A stretch of DNA of 10,581 nt. Origin: Gammaproteobacteria bacterium (GTDB lineage: Bacteria > Pseudomonadota > Gammaproteobacteria > GCA-001735895). A model generated the notes under the pieces. That model did no database searches. It was not told the origin of the DNA and saw only the letters and a list, made by a program, of their open reading frames with translations. Shown one piece after another: positions 1 to 6,785 of this stretch. The stretch is from positions 1 through 10,581 of the forward strand of contig JANTFY010000058.1 of assembly GCA_024763185.1 (NCBI GenBank), given 5' to 3'. Both the position numbers and the translations under genes were made by a program. Within the stretch, counting starts at the first letter, position 1; every line of letters begins with the position of its first letter.

Positions 1-14
1 TCAAAACGGTTCAT
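1..14 (-). CDS. Start of the next operon gene, partial (probable UbiI-type hydroxylase)
   Basis: An ATG on the minus strand (14-12) overlaps the ubiH stop codon as ATGA and opens a frame reading M-N-R-F before the window ends. The ATGA overlap is typical of translationally coupled genes. In gammaproteobacteria ubiH is commonly followed by ubiI (visC), a paralogous flavin monooxygenase, and M-N-R-F followed by Asp or Glu would suit such an N-terminus just before its FAD-binding strand. Only four codons are visible, so the identity rests on gene order, not on sequence. Confidence 0.4.
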
Positions 15-1228
15 CGTTGCCCCCGCATCAGGCTGGACAGGCCCTTGCCAAAACCCATGCCCTGCCAGCTGAATTCGGTTTTTAAAGGTGGGCACAGATC
101 CAGTATGCCCAACGCGGCTGATCGCAGGTGATTTAACAGTGGCAGATTATTGGAAAACAGGGACACCAGGCCGTCACCCAGGCGTACCGTTTGCTGTTGG
201 TCGGCTTTTCGTAACTGCTGGTATCTTTGCAGTCGAGAAGGTAACACTTCGGAGGTCAGGTCGATATCACGCAGGCAATCATGCAACACACCCACATCGC
301 GCAGCGCCAGGTTAAAGCCTTGCCCGGCCACCGGATGCAATGCATTGGCCGCATTACCAATCAACACGCTACGACCAGCTACCAACTTGCTTGCCCGGCT
401 TAACTTCAAGTCAAATTTTGCGCGCCGCCCTACTTCGCTGAAAGCGCCCAGCCGGTAACCGAAGTGCAGCTGCAACTGCTGTAAAAAGTCCTTGTCTGAT
501 AATGCCAGCAACGACTCCACCTTAGCTACCGGTTGTGTCCAAACCAGGGCGTAACGTGAATCTATGAGCGGTAACATGGCCATCGGGCCATCCGGGGTAA
601 AACGCTCGTAGGCAACGCCCATTTGTGGTGTATTGACCCTGACATTGGCGACTACGGCACTTTGATGGTAATCCGAGGTAGTGATGTCAATACCCAGTGA
701 CTCGCGCAGGTTCGAAGAAGCGCCCTCGGCTATCACCAGCAAATCAGCCTGCAACTGCTGCTCCTGGCCATCCCGCTCATAACTAACGTTAACCCCCTGA
801 TCCGATAGAGCAACCGACTCAACCAGGGCCGGTGAGATTATTTCGATAGATTCCTGTTGCAAGGCAGCCTGCAACAGTTGCTGAATCAGCACATGGTATT
901 CAATCACGGCGCCCATACTGTCGAGCTGCAAGGACTTGGCATCCAGCCGGGTAACCCCGAAATGACCGGCACTGGAAACATGAATATGCTTGATCGGCGC
1001 GGTCTGTGTCTGCAAGTCGTTCCATAAACCCAGTGCTTGAAATATGCGCAGCGTGGAATGGGAAAGCGCAATTGAACGTGCATCCAGTTCGTCTGGCTGG
1101 GTCGCGTTTTCGATCTCCGCCACGGGCCTTGCCTCCAGCAGGGTCACCCTGCGTCCCTGGGATGCCAGCGCGATTGCCGCGCTCAAACCGACCAGGCCAC
1201 CACCGACGATACAAATGGAATCAGACAT
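11..1228 (-). CDS. ubiH: UbiH, FAD-dependent hydroxylase of ubiquinone biosynthesis
   Basis: This 405-residue protein matches UbiH, the flavin monooxygenase that hydroxylates an octaprenyl-phenol-type ring intermediate of ubiquinone at the inner membrane. The N-terminal FAD-binding glycine motif GGGLVG is at residues 9-14, with the acidic E32 at the end of the second strand. The family signature DARSIALS is at 49-56. A second FAD-contact motif, GNAANALHPVAGQGFNLALR, is at 291-310; the Asn in place of the usual GD Asp is also found in E. coli UbiH. The middle motif, normally A-D-G-x-x-S, reads A-E-G-A-S-S at 167-172, a conservative Asp-to-Glu change. It lies downstream of pepP with a 3-bp gap and overlaps the next gene by ATGA, so it should be translated within the ygfB-pepP operon. 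Length is normal for the family. Confusion with UbiI or UbiF is possible in principle, but the DARSIALS motif and gene order favour UbiH. Confidence 0.93.
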   Translation of the reverse strand: MSDSICIVGGGLVGLSAAIALASQGRRVTLLEARPVAEIENATQPDELDARSIALSHSTLRIFQALGLWNDLQTQTAPIKHIHVSSAGHFGVTRLDAKSLQLDSMGAVIEYHVLIQQLLQAALQQESIEIISPALVESVALSDQGVNVSYERDGQEQQLQADLLVIAEGASSNLRESLGIDITTSDYHQSAVVANVRVNTPQMGVAYERFTPDGPMAMLPLIDSRYALVWTQPVAKVESLLALSDKDFLQQLQLHFGYRLGAFSEVGRRAKFDLKLSRASKLVAGRSVLIGNAANALHPVAGQGFNLALRDVGVLHDCLRDIDLTSEVLPSRLQRYQQLRKADQQQTVRLGDGLVSLFSNNLPLLNHLRSAALGILDLCPPLKTEFSWQGMGFGKGLSSLMRGQR

Positions 1229-1231
1229 TGC

Positions 1232-2536
1232 TTATCCGGCCATCAGGGTTTCGATATCCTTTATTTCGGAAGGCACCCCCGCTGTCAACACTTCGTGCCC
1301 GTTTGGGGTCACCAGCACATCATCCTCAATACGCACACCAATATTCCACCATTTACGATGCACGCCTTTGCTATTGGCTGGAATATAGACACCCGGTTCC
1401 ACGGTCAGCACCATGCCCGGCTCCAGCAGGCGCCATTGATCGCCCACCTTGTAATCACCGACATCGTGCACATCCAGCCCCAGCCAATGACCGGTGCGGT
1501 GCATGTAAAACTTACGATAAGCATGTTCCTTGATCAATTTCGCCGGCGTGCCTTTTAACAGTTTCAGCTCAATCAGGCCCTTGGTAATAACTCTGACCGC
1601 CGCATGATGGGGATCATTCCAGTGATTTCCGGGTTTGACCTTTTTAATGGCCGCTTTCTGCGCCTGCAACACAATTTGATAGATATCGCGTTGCGCCGCT
1701 GAGTATTTCCCATTAATGGGAAAGGTACGGGTAATATCGGAGGCATACCCATCGACCTCGCAACCGGCATCGATCAGCAACAAGTCGCCGTCCTGCAAGG
1801 GCTCACTGTTTTCGGTGTAATGCAATATGCAGCCATTTTCACCACCACCCACTATCGGCGGGTAGGCATGTTGTGCATTGTGGCGGCGAAATTCATGGTT
1901 ATATTCCGCCTCGATACTGTATTCGTGTAACCCCGGTTTACAGATTTGCATCGCCCGTTTATGCGCCTTGACCGAAATCCTGGCGGCTTTTTTCATGGCT
2001 GAAATTTCAGCCCGGCTCTTATACAGGCGCATATCATGCAGCAGGTGATCCAGCGAGACAAATTCATAGGGCACGTGAACGCCGGAACGCGATTGCGCCT
2101 TGATCTGATTCACCCAGCCCATTAATTTGGAATCAAAATCCGGGTAACGCCCCATGATATGAAACACCTTTTCACGCTCTTCAAGCAATCCGGGCAAAAT
2201 GTCATCAATGTCATCGATGGGAAACGAATCATCAGCGCCAAAGTGTTCAATCGCACCCTGCTGACCGGCTCTGCGCCCGTGCCAGGTTTCCTGCTCAGGA
2301 TCGTTTTCACGGCAGAACAATATGTATTCGCCGTGTTTACGCCCCGGCACCAAAACCAGCACGGCGCCGGGCTCATTAAAACCGGTTAGGTATAAAAAAT
2401 CACTGTCCTGCCTGAACGGGTATTCCACATCCCGGTTTCTTAGCTGCTGGGGGGCCGAGGAAACAATGGCGATACTGCCCTTGCCAATCATTTTCATCAG
2501 CTGGTTACGGCGTCGTTTAAACTCTGTTTTATTCAT
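1232..2536 (-). CDS. pepP: PepP, Xaa-Pro aminopeptidase (aminopeptidase P)
   Basis: This cytosolic metallopeptidase removes N-terminal residues that precede proline. It has an N-terminal aminopeptidase-P domain (roughly residues 1-160) and a C-terminal pita-bread domain. The five expected dinuclear metal ligands are present: D256 and D267 in IDAGCEVDGYASDITRTFP, H350 in TGHWLGLDVHDVG, E380 in VEPGVY and E404 in RIEDD. I chose the ATG at 2536 (434 residues, MNKTEFKRRR) because it aligns with E. coli PepP, which is about 440 residues and begins with a similar QEF-RRR segment. The open frame extends to an ATG at 2593 (453 residues), but that would add a basic, tyrosine-rich stretch and a 44-bp overlap with ygfB. 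Neither start has a convincing ribosome-binding site. With the chosen start there is a 13-bp gap after ygfB, consistent with one operon; the gap to ubiH is 3 bp. Confidence 0.95.
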   Translation of the reverse strand: MNKTEFKRRRNQLMKMIGKGSIAIVSSAPQQLRNRDVEYPFRQDSDFLYLTGFNEPGAVLVLVPGRKHGEYILFCRENDPEQETWHGRRAGQQGAIEHFGADDSFPIDDIDDILPGLLEEREKVFHIMGRYPDFDSKLMGWVNQIKAQSRSGVHVPYEFVSLDHLLHDMRLYKSRAEISAMKKAARISVKAHKRAMQICKPGLHEYSIEAEYNHEFRRHNAQHAYPPIVGGGENGCILHYTENSEPLQDGDLLLIDAGCEVDGYASDITRTFPINGKYSAAQRDIYQIVLQAQKAAIKKVKPGNHWNDPHHAAVRVITKGLIELKLLKGTPAKLIKEHAYRKFYMHRTGHWLGLDVHDVGDYKVGDQWRLLEPGMVLTVEPGVYIPANSKGVHRKWWNIGVRIEDDVLVTPNGHEVLTAGVPSEIKDIETLMAG

Positions 2537-2549
2537 TTGCGGTCTGTAT

Positions 2550-3143
2550 TTACTGTATCTGCGGTGCGGGTAATACCGGGTTGATTTCTTCATTCATGAA
2601 AATTACCGACAAGCGGACATGCTCGACGATTTCGGTATACACGGTTTCCGACTCTTCGTTGTACTCTTCATTATGACTGAGTTGACTGATTTGCAGCAAA
2701 TCATCCATACATTCCCTGCCCTGTTCAGACAAGCCTTTTAACAGCGCCTCGCCACCCACGCCCAGGCCATATAAAAACCCCTGGCACCAGGTACCGAGCG
2801 CGATCAGGCGCATAGCAAACTCGTAACTTTCATCGGGCAACAGCAAGTCAAGACTCATGTCCTCGCCATTCAGTTCGGTTCGGGTTTGCTGGTACAGGTT
2901 GTGTAACACTTTCATATGTTCACTGGCCAGCAAGTCATTGGTCTCCAGCGGCTGGTCCAACGTGCACTCCATCCAGCGTGAGAAATCCTGTTGTGCCAAC
3001 AATAAACCGCATAAGGTACCATGCGCCTCGGAAGCATCGCTCATCGCCTGCAGTTTTTCCAGGGTCTGTTGCAGGTTTTCAAAATCGATCACGGGCGTAT
3101 TCATAGAATGTACTTTTTGCTGCAAAAGCGCATATTCTATCAT
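2550..3143 (-). CDS. ygfB: YgfB / UPF0149 family protein
   Basis: This 197-residue protein belongs to the YgfB (UPF0149) family, usually the first gene of the pepP-ubiH operon. Matching segments are HGTLCGLLLA at 41-50, the acidic LLPDES at 101-106, the aromatic-glycine stretch TWCQGFLYGLGVGGE at 118-132 and EIVEHVR near the C-terminus, where E. coli has EIIEYVR. The family is helical and cytosolic; its molecular role is poorly defined, and a regulatory role has been described in Pseudomonas. The ATG at 3143 is preferred because a GAGG ribosome-binding site lies 8 bp upstream (3152-3155). An internal ATG at 3104 (M14) starts closer to where homology begins but has no ribosome-binding site. 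The gene diverges from the plus-strand zap genes across a gap of about 125 bp. Confidence 0.9.
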   Translation of the reverse strand: MIEYALLQQKVHSMNTPVIDFENLQQTLEKLQAMSDASEAHGTLCGLLLAQQDFSRWMECTLDQPLETNDLLASEHMKVLHNLYQQTRTELNGEDMSLDLLLPDESYEFAMRLIALGTWCQGFLYGLGVGGEALLKGLSEQGRECMDDLLQISQLSHNEEYNEESETVYTEIVEHVRLSVIFMNEEINPVLPAPQIQ

Positions 3144-3179
3144 TCAATAATCCTCACAGTCTCTGCAAACCACTTTCGT

Positions 3180-3211
3180 CACGGAAATGAACCGTGCAAA
3201 ACTGATATACT
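3180..3211 (+). promoter_or_regulatory. Extended -10 promoter with an adjacent inverted repeat, zap genes
   Basis: TGATATACT at 3203-3211 is an extended -10 element (TG-N-TATACT) without a recognisable -35 hexamer at normal spacing. The perfect inverted repeat CACGG-N7-CCGTG at 3180-3196 occupies the place of the -35 region, so a regulator bound there could control the promoter. It would drive the zipper gene and zapA, with a leader of about 50 nt. The inverted repeat is short and could be chance. Confidence 0.4.
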
Positions 3212-3267
3212 GTGTTTTAATAACATTATCCAGTTGACAGTTAATCCTTGATCACCAAAAATGCCCC

Positions 3268-3498
3268 ATGGATTCAGATAATAAAACCTATACAGAATCG
3301 GACCTGCAAAAGCTTGAAAACCAGATCGATGCCCTCATTGATGCGGTCAACCAGCTCAAACAGGAGAATACCAGCCTACGTCACCAGCAGGACAACCTGC
3401 TTGCAGAACGTTCGCAGCTGATAGAAAAAACCGAGCTGGCCCGTAACCGGGTCGAAGCCATGATTACAAGACTGAGATCTCTGGAATTAAGTTCATGA
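3268..3498 (+). CDS. ZapB-like leucine-zipper protein (TIGR02449-type)
   Basis: This 76-residue cytosolic protein is almost entirely coiled coil. Leucines recur exactly every seven residues at 16, 23, 30, 37, 44 and 51, giving an uninterrupted six-turn zipper. It resembles the short coiled-coil family (TIGR02449) found directly before zapA in many non-enteric gammaproteobacteria. A role alongside ZapA in FtsZ-ring assembly, like ZapB of E. coli, is inferred from position and architecture, not from detailed similarity. The stop codon overlaps the zapA start as ATGA, so the two are probably translated in a coupled way. The ATG at 3268 has no clear ribosome-binding site. A seven-codon overlapping frame starts at 3261, so the exact start is slightly uncertain. 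Confidence 0.8.
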   Translation: MDSDNKTYTESDLQKLENQIDALIDAVNQLKQENTSLRHQQDNLLAERSQLIEKTELARNRVEAMITRLRSLELSS

Positions 3499-3806
3499 GC
3501 ACACCCTTAGCCATCAATATTTCTATTATGGATAAAGAATACAAGATTGCCTGCCCTCCGGGCGAGCAATCGGCCTTGCTGGAATCGGCGGAATACCTGG
3601 ATAGCAAAATGCGTGAAGTCCGTGACACTGGCAGTATTATCGGTTCGGAGCGTATTGCCGTCATAACGGCCTTAAACATTGCACACGAACTGCTGCATAA
3701 CAGCACATTAAATTCTGACCTGGGCAAGACCCTTCCCCCACGCCTGAAAAATCTTGAAACCAAGGTTGCCGAGGCTTTACACAAAGCCCGCCAGATGGAA
3801 TTATAA
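3495..3806 (+). CDS. zapA: ZapA, FtsZ-ring-associated cell division protein
   Basis: This 103-residue protein matches ZapA, which bundles and crosslinks FtsZ filaments at midcell. The N-terminal head domain includes the strand ISIMDKEYKIACPPGE (residues 9-24) and the helix with LLESAEYLDSKMREVR (28-43). The C-terminal part (about 70-103) is charged and helical, fitting the dimerising coiled coil. E. coli ZapA is 109 residues. The start ATG at 3495 overlaps the preceding stop codon as ATGA. The gene order zipper gene-zapA-6S RNA-fau is the conserved arrangement of this lineage and strongly supports the call. Confidence 0.93.
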   Translation: MSTPLAINISIMDKEYKIACPPGEQSALLESAEYLDSKMREVRDTGSIIGSERIAVITALNIAHELLHNSTLNSDLGKTLPPRLKNLETKVAEALHKARQMEL

Positions 3807-3895
3807 AACCGCATCCGTTACACCTGCCAACCTGGACAGGCGATCACTCTAAATCAAGTGCTGGTCAAAAAAATCTCAAACTATAAAAATTTAAT

Positions 3896-3964
3896 TTGAC
3901 ACGTCCCATCATAAAAAAAATATTCAAGCTCGGTGATGCAAAGCTAAAAAAACCAGCGTATAGT
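3896..3964 (+). promoter_or_regulatory. Promoter region of the 6S RNA gene
   Basis: TATAGT at 3959-3964 is a good -10 box placed 7 bp before the proposed 5' end of 6S RNA (about 3971). No TTGACA-like hexamer lies at 16-18 bp spacing. A consensus TTGACA at 3896-3901 is followed 17 bp later by AATATT (3919-3924), which could be a second upstream promoter; E. coli ssrS also has two promoters. The run between zapA and the RNA is very AT-rich. Confidence 0.5.
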
Positions 3965-3970
3965 TTTAAT

Positions 3971-4156
3971 TACCGACTGCGGTGTTTGTTAGCTGCCTTC
4001 ATAATCCTTGAGCCTATTTATCAACTTCGGGATTTTTAGTGTCATTCTGGTGTGCACGCCCGAGTTTAATCGGGAAGCCTGATGGGTGCCCTGTTATCCC
4101 ACCTGAACTATCCGGTTCAAGGTTGATAGACTTGCGACGGCACCGTGGTTGGTATC
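3971..4156 (+). ncRNA. ssrS: 6S RNA
   Basis: 6S RNA binds the sigma-70 RNA polymerase holoenzyme by mimicking an open promoter and dampens transcription in stationary phase. The ends are defined by a 14-bp closing stem: 3971-3984 (TACCGACTGCGGTG) pairs fully, counting G-U, with 4141-4154 (CACCGTGGTTGGTA). Inside are the distal hairpin CCCGA-GTTTAA-TCGGG (4059-4074) followed by AAGCC as in E. coli. The small hairpin on the 3' side of the central bubble is CCTGAAC (4102-4108) with GTTCAAGG (4115-4122), and it is followed by the conserved CTTGCGACGG. E. coli has CCTTGAAC...GTTCAAGG...CCTGCGGCGG in the same order. The length of about 185 nt equals that of E. coli, and the location between zapA and fau is the conserved one. 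Exact ends are within a few bases. Confidence 0.93.
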
Positions 4157-4218
4157 TTCACGACCTCTTCCGACCTCTTTTTTCTGGCATATTGATTCAT
4201 CACTGCCGTACACTATCC

Positions 4219-4486
4219 CAGGGCCTGTTAACACTCATTGAATATCGCGTTGCCGTCCCAAAAAGGGCCAGGCAAGGCACGAGGAGAGAGGTTTGGTTAT
4301 TCCAAATGAACAACGAGTAACGCGGCATGGCCCTTTTTGGGGCGCAACCCGGAGGGACGTTGCCATTTTCCCGCAGCCACTTGTTGCATTTCGCTTATGT
4401 ACGGTAAGTACACCGCACTCAATGCGCCTTTGCCTGCGAAAAAATGGCCAACGTCGCGTTTTTTCAATGAGTGTTAACAGGCCCTG
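4219..4486. repeat. Palindromic MITE-like element with 24-bp terminal inverted repeats
   Basis: Bases 4219-4242 are a perfect 24-bp reverse complement of 4463-4486; both arms contain CAGGGCCTGTTAACACT or its complement. Between them sit two further large palindromes. In the first, CCCAAAAAGGGCCA (4257-4270) pairs with 4328-4341, and it is centred on the small hairpin TTTGG-TTATT-CCAAA (4292-4306). In the second, 4356-4376 pairs imperfectly with 4434-4455, with the hairpin TGTAC-GGTAA-GTACA (4398-4412) near its centre. No convincing protein is encoded, and no target-site duplication is visible next to the terminal repeats. The structure fits a non-autonomous mobile or dispersed intergenic repeat. 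It separates 6S RNA from fau, which are normally adjacent. I do not recognise the family by name. Confidence 0.75.
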
Positions 4487-4488
4487 AC

Positions 4489-5073
4489 ATGCAAACCCAA
4501 CAGATCCGCGCGCACTATCGTCAGCTCCGGCAAGCACTGAGCCCCGAGCAACAGCAGTTTAATGCTATCGAGGTCAGTCAGCGTATCAATCGTCTGCTGG
4601 GTTTTAACGGTAAATCCAAAATAGCCGCTTATCTCGCCACCCAGGCCGAGCTTTCGCTCAATCCGTGGATTGCATCTTCAACATCCCACCAGATCTTTCT
4701 GCCCATGCTGTACGAACCGATTGAACCGAGACTGCGTTTTGCCCGTTTTGATGACAACACCTGCTGGAAAAGCAATCGATTTAATATTATTGAACCCGAT
4801 ACGCATTGGGGTAATACGCTTCACGCCCGACAACTGGATTATGTTCTGCTGCCGCTGGTCGCCTTCGATCGACAGGGGCACCGCATGGGCATGGGCGGCG
4901 GTTTTTATGACCGCAGCCTGGCGTTTCGAGCTGCGCGTAAACGCTGGACAAAACCCTGTCTGATCGGCATTGCTCACAGCTGCCAGGAGCACCCGGGACT
5001 TGACCACCAGCCCTGGGATATCAATCTGGACTGGATCGTTACGGAACGCGAAATTATCAAAGCCAGCGCATGA
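4489..5073 (+). CDS. fau: 5-formyltetrahydrofolate cyclo-ligase
   Basis: This cytosolic enzyme uses ATP to convert 5-formyltetrahydrofolate into 5,10-methenyltetrahydrofolate, returning the storage folate to one-carbon metabolism. The key signature DYVLLPLVAFDRQGHRMGMG followed by GGFYDRSL lies around residues 118-145. The N-terminal basic helix (IRAHYRQLRQALSPEQQQ, about 5-22) and the C-terminal PWDINLDWIVTE block also fit. I chose the ATG at 4489 (194 residues) because its N-terminus matches the family. A GTG at 4471 would add six residues encoded by the neighbouring palindromic element. No good Shine-Dalgarno sequence precedes 4489, since the palindromic element ends 2 bp upstream. In relatives fau is co-transcribed with 6S RNA; here the element intervenes. 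Its stop codon directly abuts that of convergent ilvA. Confidence 0.95.
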   Translation: MQTQQIRAHYRQLRQALSPEQQQFNAIEVSQRINRLLGFNGKSKIAAYLATQAELSLNPWIASSTSHQIFLPMLYEPIEPRLRFARFDDNTCWKSNRFNIIEPDTHWGNTLHARQLDYVLLPLVAFDRQGHRMGMGGGFYDRSLAFRAARKRWTKPCLIGIAHSCQEHPGLDHQPWDINLDWIVTEREIIKASA

Positions 5074-6597
5074 CTACTTGAGGAAAATCTCGTAAGCGCG
5101 GTTACCGGTTTCTTCCCAATAGGGAAAAGACAGCGTGGATAAAAACTGGCGGAATTCACGGTGCTGGTCAGCATCAACCTGTATACCCATCAGTATGCGA
5201 CCATAATCTGCACCATGATTACGATAATGAAACAGGCTGATATTCCAACGTCTTCCAATTTCCCCCAGAAACTGCAACAACGCACCCGGTTTTTCAGGAA
5301 ACTGGAATCGATACAACAATTCATTGTCAACACCCGGTCCGGGATGCCCGCCAACCATGTAACGCGTATGCAGTTTGGCGACTTCGTTATCCGTCATGTC
5401 GTCCACCTGGTATTCCTTCTCTTGCAAATGGCTGATAATCTGATCTTTTTCCTCAACACCCCGGGTGAGCTGTATTCCCGCAAAAACTCTGGCACTTTTT
5501 GAGTCGGCATAACGATAATTGAATTCGGTAATCTGGCGTTTACCAATCAACTGGCAAAACTGCTTGAAGCTTCCCGGCCGCTCCGGAATTTCAACCGCCA
5601 GTAAAGCCTCGCGCTGTTCTCCAATTTCGGCACGCTCGGATACGTGACGCAGTCGATCAAAATTCATATTGGCACCACTGTTTATTGCCACCAGCGTATG
5701 CCCTTCTATAGCGTGCTCGTCGACATACTTTTTCAAACCCGCCAGTGAGATCGCCCCGGCCGGTTCGCAGATAGCACGAGTATCGTCATAGGTATCCTTG
5801 ATGGCCGCACAGATCTGGTCGGTGGAGACGGTAATCACATCATCCACCAGGTCACGAATCATTTTGAAGGTCACCTGCCCAATCTGCCTGACCGCAACAC
5901 CATCCGCAAAAATACCCACCTCCTTTAATTTGACGCGACGCTTGGCCAGCATCGCGGCTTCAAGGCAGGCTGCATCTTCTGGTTCGACGCCGATGACCTT
6001 GATACTGGGTTTGACCGATTTCATAAAACCCACGATGCCTGCCAGCAATCCACCGCCACCCACCGGCACAAAGATGGCTTCAATATCATTCGGGTACTGG
6101 CGAATAATCTCGTGCGCAATCGTACCCTGCCCGGCAATAACATCCAGGTCATCGTAAGGGTGAATAAATATCAGTTTTTCTTTTTCTGCCAACTTTAAGG
6201 AATGCTGATAGGCCTCATCAAAATTTTCACCTTTCAAAACCACTTTGGCTGAGTAAGATTTAACCGCATTTACCTTGATCATCGGTGTCGTTGCCGGCAT
6301 TACGATCGTGGCATGCATCTTCAGTTTTTTAGCGGCCAGGGCAACCCCTTGCGCATGATTTCCGGCTGATGCTGCAATCACACCTTTGATGCCGGGCTGT
6401 TCTTGCAAAACCTGGTATACCTTGTTAAAAGCACCACGGCATTTGAATGAAAAGACCGGCTGCAAATCTTCCCGCTTGAGTAAAACCTGGTTACTTAGTC
6501 GTTGAGAAAGACCCGGCATGATATCCAGCGGCGATTCTTTGGCCACATCATACACGCGTGCGGTCAGCACCTTTTCAAGAAACTGTTTGGTTGGCAT
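5074..6597 (-). CDS. ilvA: IlvA, threonine ammonia-lyase (biosynthetic)
   Basis: This PLP enzyme deaminates threonine to 2-oxobutanoate, the committed step toward isoleucine. In its 507 residues (E. coli 514) the PLP lysine is K52 in SFKCRGAFN. The substrate loop SAGNHAQG is at 77-84 and the phosphate-binding glycine loop VGGGGLLAG at 179-187. The C-terminal regulatory region carries two ACT-like repeats, one starting at AVEIPERPGSF (about 334-344) and the other at YRFQFPEKPGAL (about 429-440). They mark it as the long, isoleucine-feedback-inhibited form, not the short catabolic enzyme. The start at 6597 has an AGAGAG ribosome-binding site a few bases upstream. It diverges from rpiA across 188 bp, in which I see no leader peptide rich in branched-chain codons, so no attenuator is supported. 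The 3' end abuts fau. Confidence 0.97.
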   Translation of the reverse strand: MPTKQFLEKVLTARVYDVAKESPLDIMPGLSQRLSNQVLLKREDLQPVFSFKCRGAFNKVYQVLQEQPGIKGVIAASAGNHAQGVALAAKKLKMHATIVMPATTPMIKVNAVKSYSAKVVLKGENFDEAYQHSLKLAEKEKLIFIHPYDDLDVIAGQGTIAHEIIRQYPNDIEAIFVPVGGGGLLAGIVGFMKSVKPSIKVIGVEPEDAACLEAAMLAKRRVKLKEVGIFADGVAVRQIGQVTFKMIRDLVDDVITVSTDQICAAIKDTYDDTRAICEPAGAISLAGLKKYVDEHAIEGHTLVAINSGANMNFDRLRHVSERAEIGEQREALLAVEIPERPGSFKQFCQLIGKRQITEFNYRYADSKSARVFAGIQLTRGVEEKDQIISHLQEKEYQVDDMTDNEVAKLHTRYMVGGHPGPGVDNELLYRFQFPEKPGALLQFLGEIGRRWNISLFHYRNHGADYGRILMGIQVDADQHREFRQFLSTLSFPYWEETGNRAYEIFLK

Positions 6598-6763
6598 GAA
6601 ATCTCTCTGTTAAATGAAAGCGCATTATCAGGAATGACCGGATGTTAAGCAATAGCCCTTCTCCAGGGTTTAAATATGTTTTAGTTGATCCCAAACATGT
6701 AACATTGCACTAATCACCAAATGACCATGACTTTTTTTCTTTCTATCGTTACTATTCCGCCTC

Positions 6764-6769
6764 TAAAAT
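6764..6769 (+). promoter_or_regulatory. Candidate -10 box for rpiA
   Basis: TAAAAT lies 16 bp before the rpiA start codon. No matching -35 hexamer is seen, and the resulting leader would be only about 10 nt without a Shine-Dalgarno sequence, so this is a weak proposal. The rest of the ilvA-rpiA intergenic region (6598-6785) shows no stronger promoter on either strand. Confidence 0.25.
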
Positions 6770-6785
6770 TATTCAAACGATTATT

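Noticed and set aside
900..1533. Long open frames opposite or out of frame with ubiH and pepP (900-1214, 1006-1533).
   Set aside because: They are shadows of well-supported genes, with no motifs or ribosome-binding sites of their own.
2537..2593. N-terminal extension of PepP to the ATG at 2593.
   Set aside because: It would overlap ygfB by 44 bp and add a basic tyrosine-rich segment absent from known PepP proteins, while the ATG at 2536 aligns with the family start.
3820..3840. A hairpin-like CCTGCC/GGACAGG after zapA as a terminator.
   Set aside because: The stem is bulged and no T-run follows; transcription may well continue into 6S RNA.
4039..4537. Several open frames on both strands across 6S RNA and the palindromic element (for example 4039-4320 and 4235-4537 minus).
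   Set aside because: They cover a structured RNA and inverted repeats, lack ribosome-binding sites, and show no protein-family motif. The minus-strand frame also repeats itself because of the palindrome.
6598..6785. An isoleucine/valine/leucine leader-peptide attenuator before ilvA.
   Set aside because: No short frame rich in branched-chain codons and no terminator/antiterminator pair is visible on the minus strand. A weak ATGTTT/AAACAT inverted repeat (6676-6698) is not convincing.
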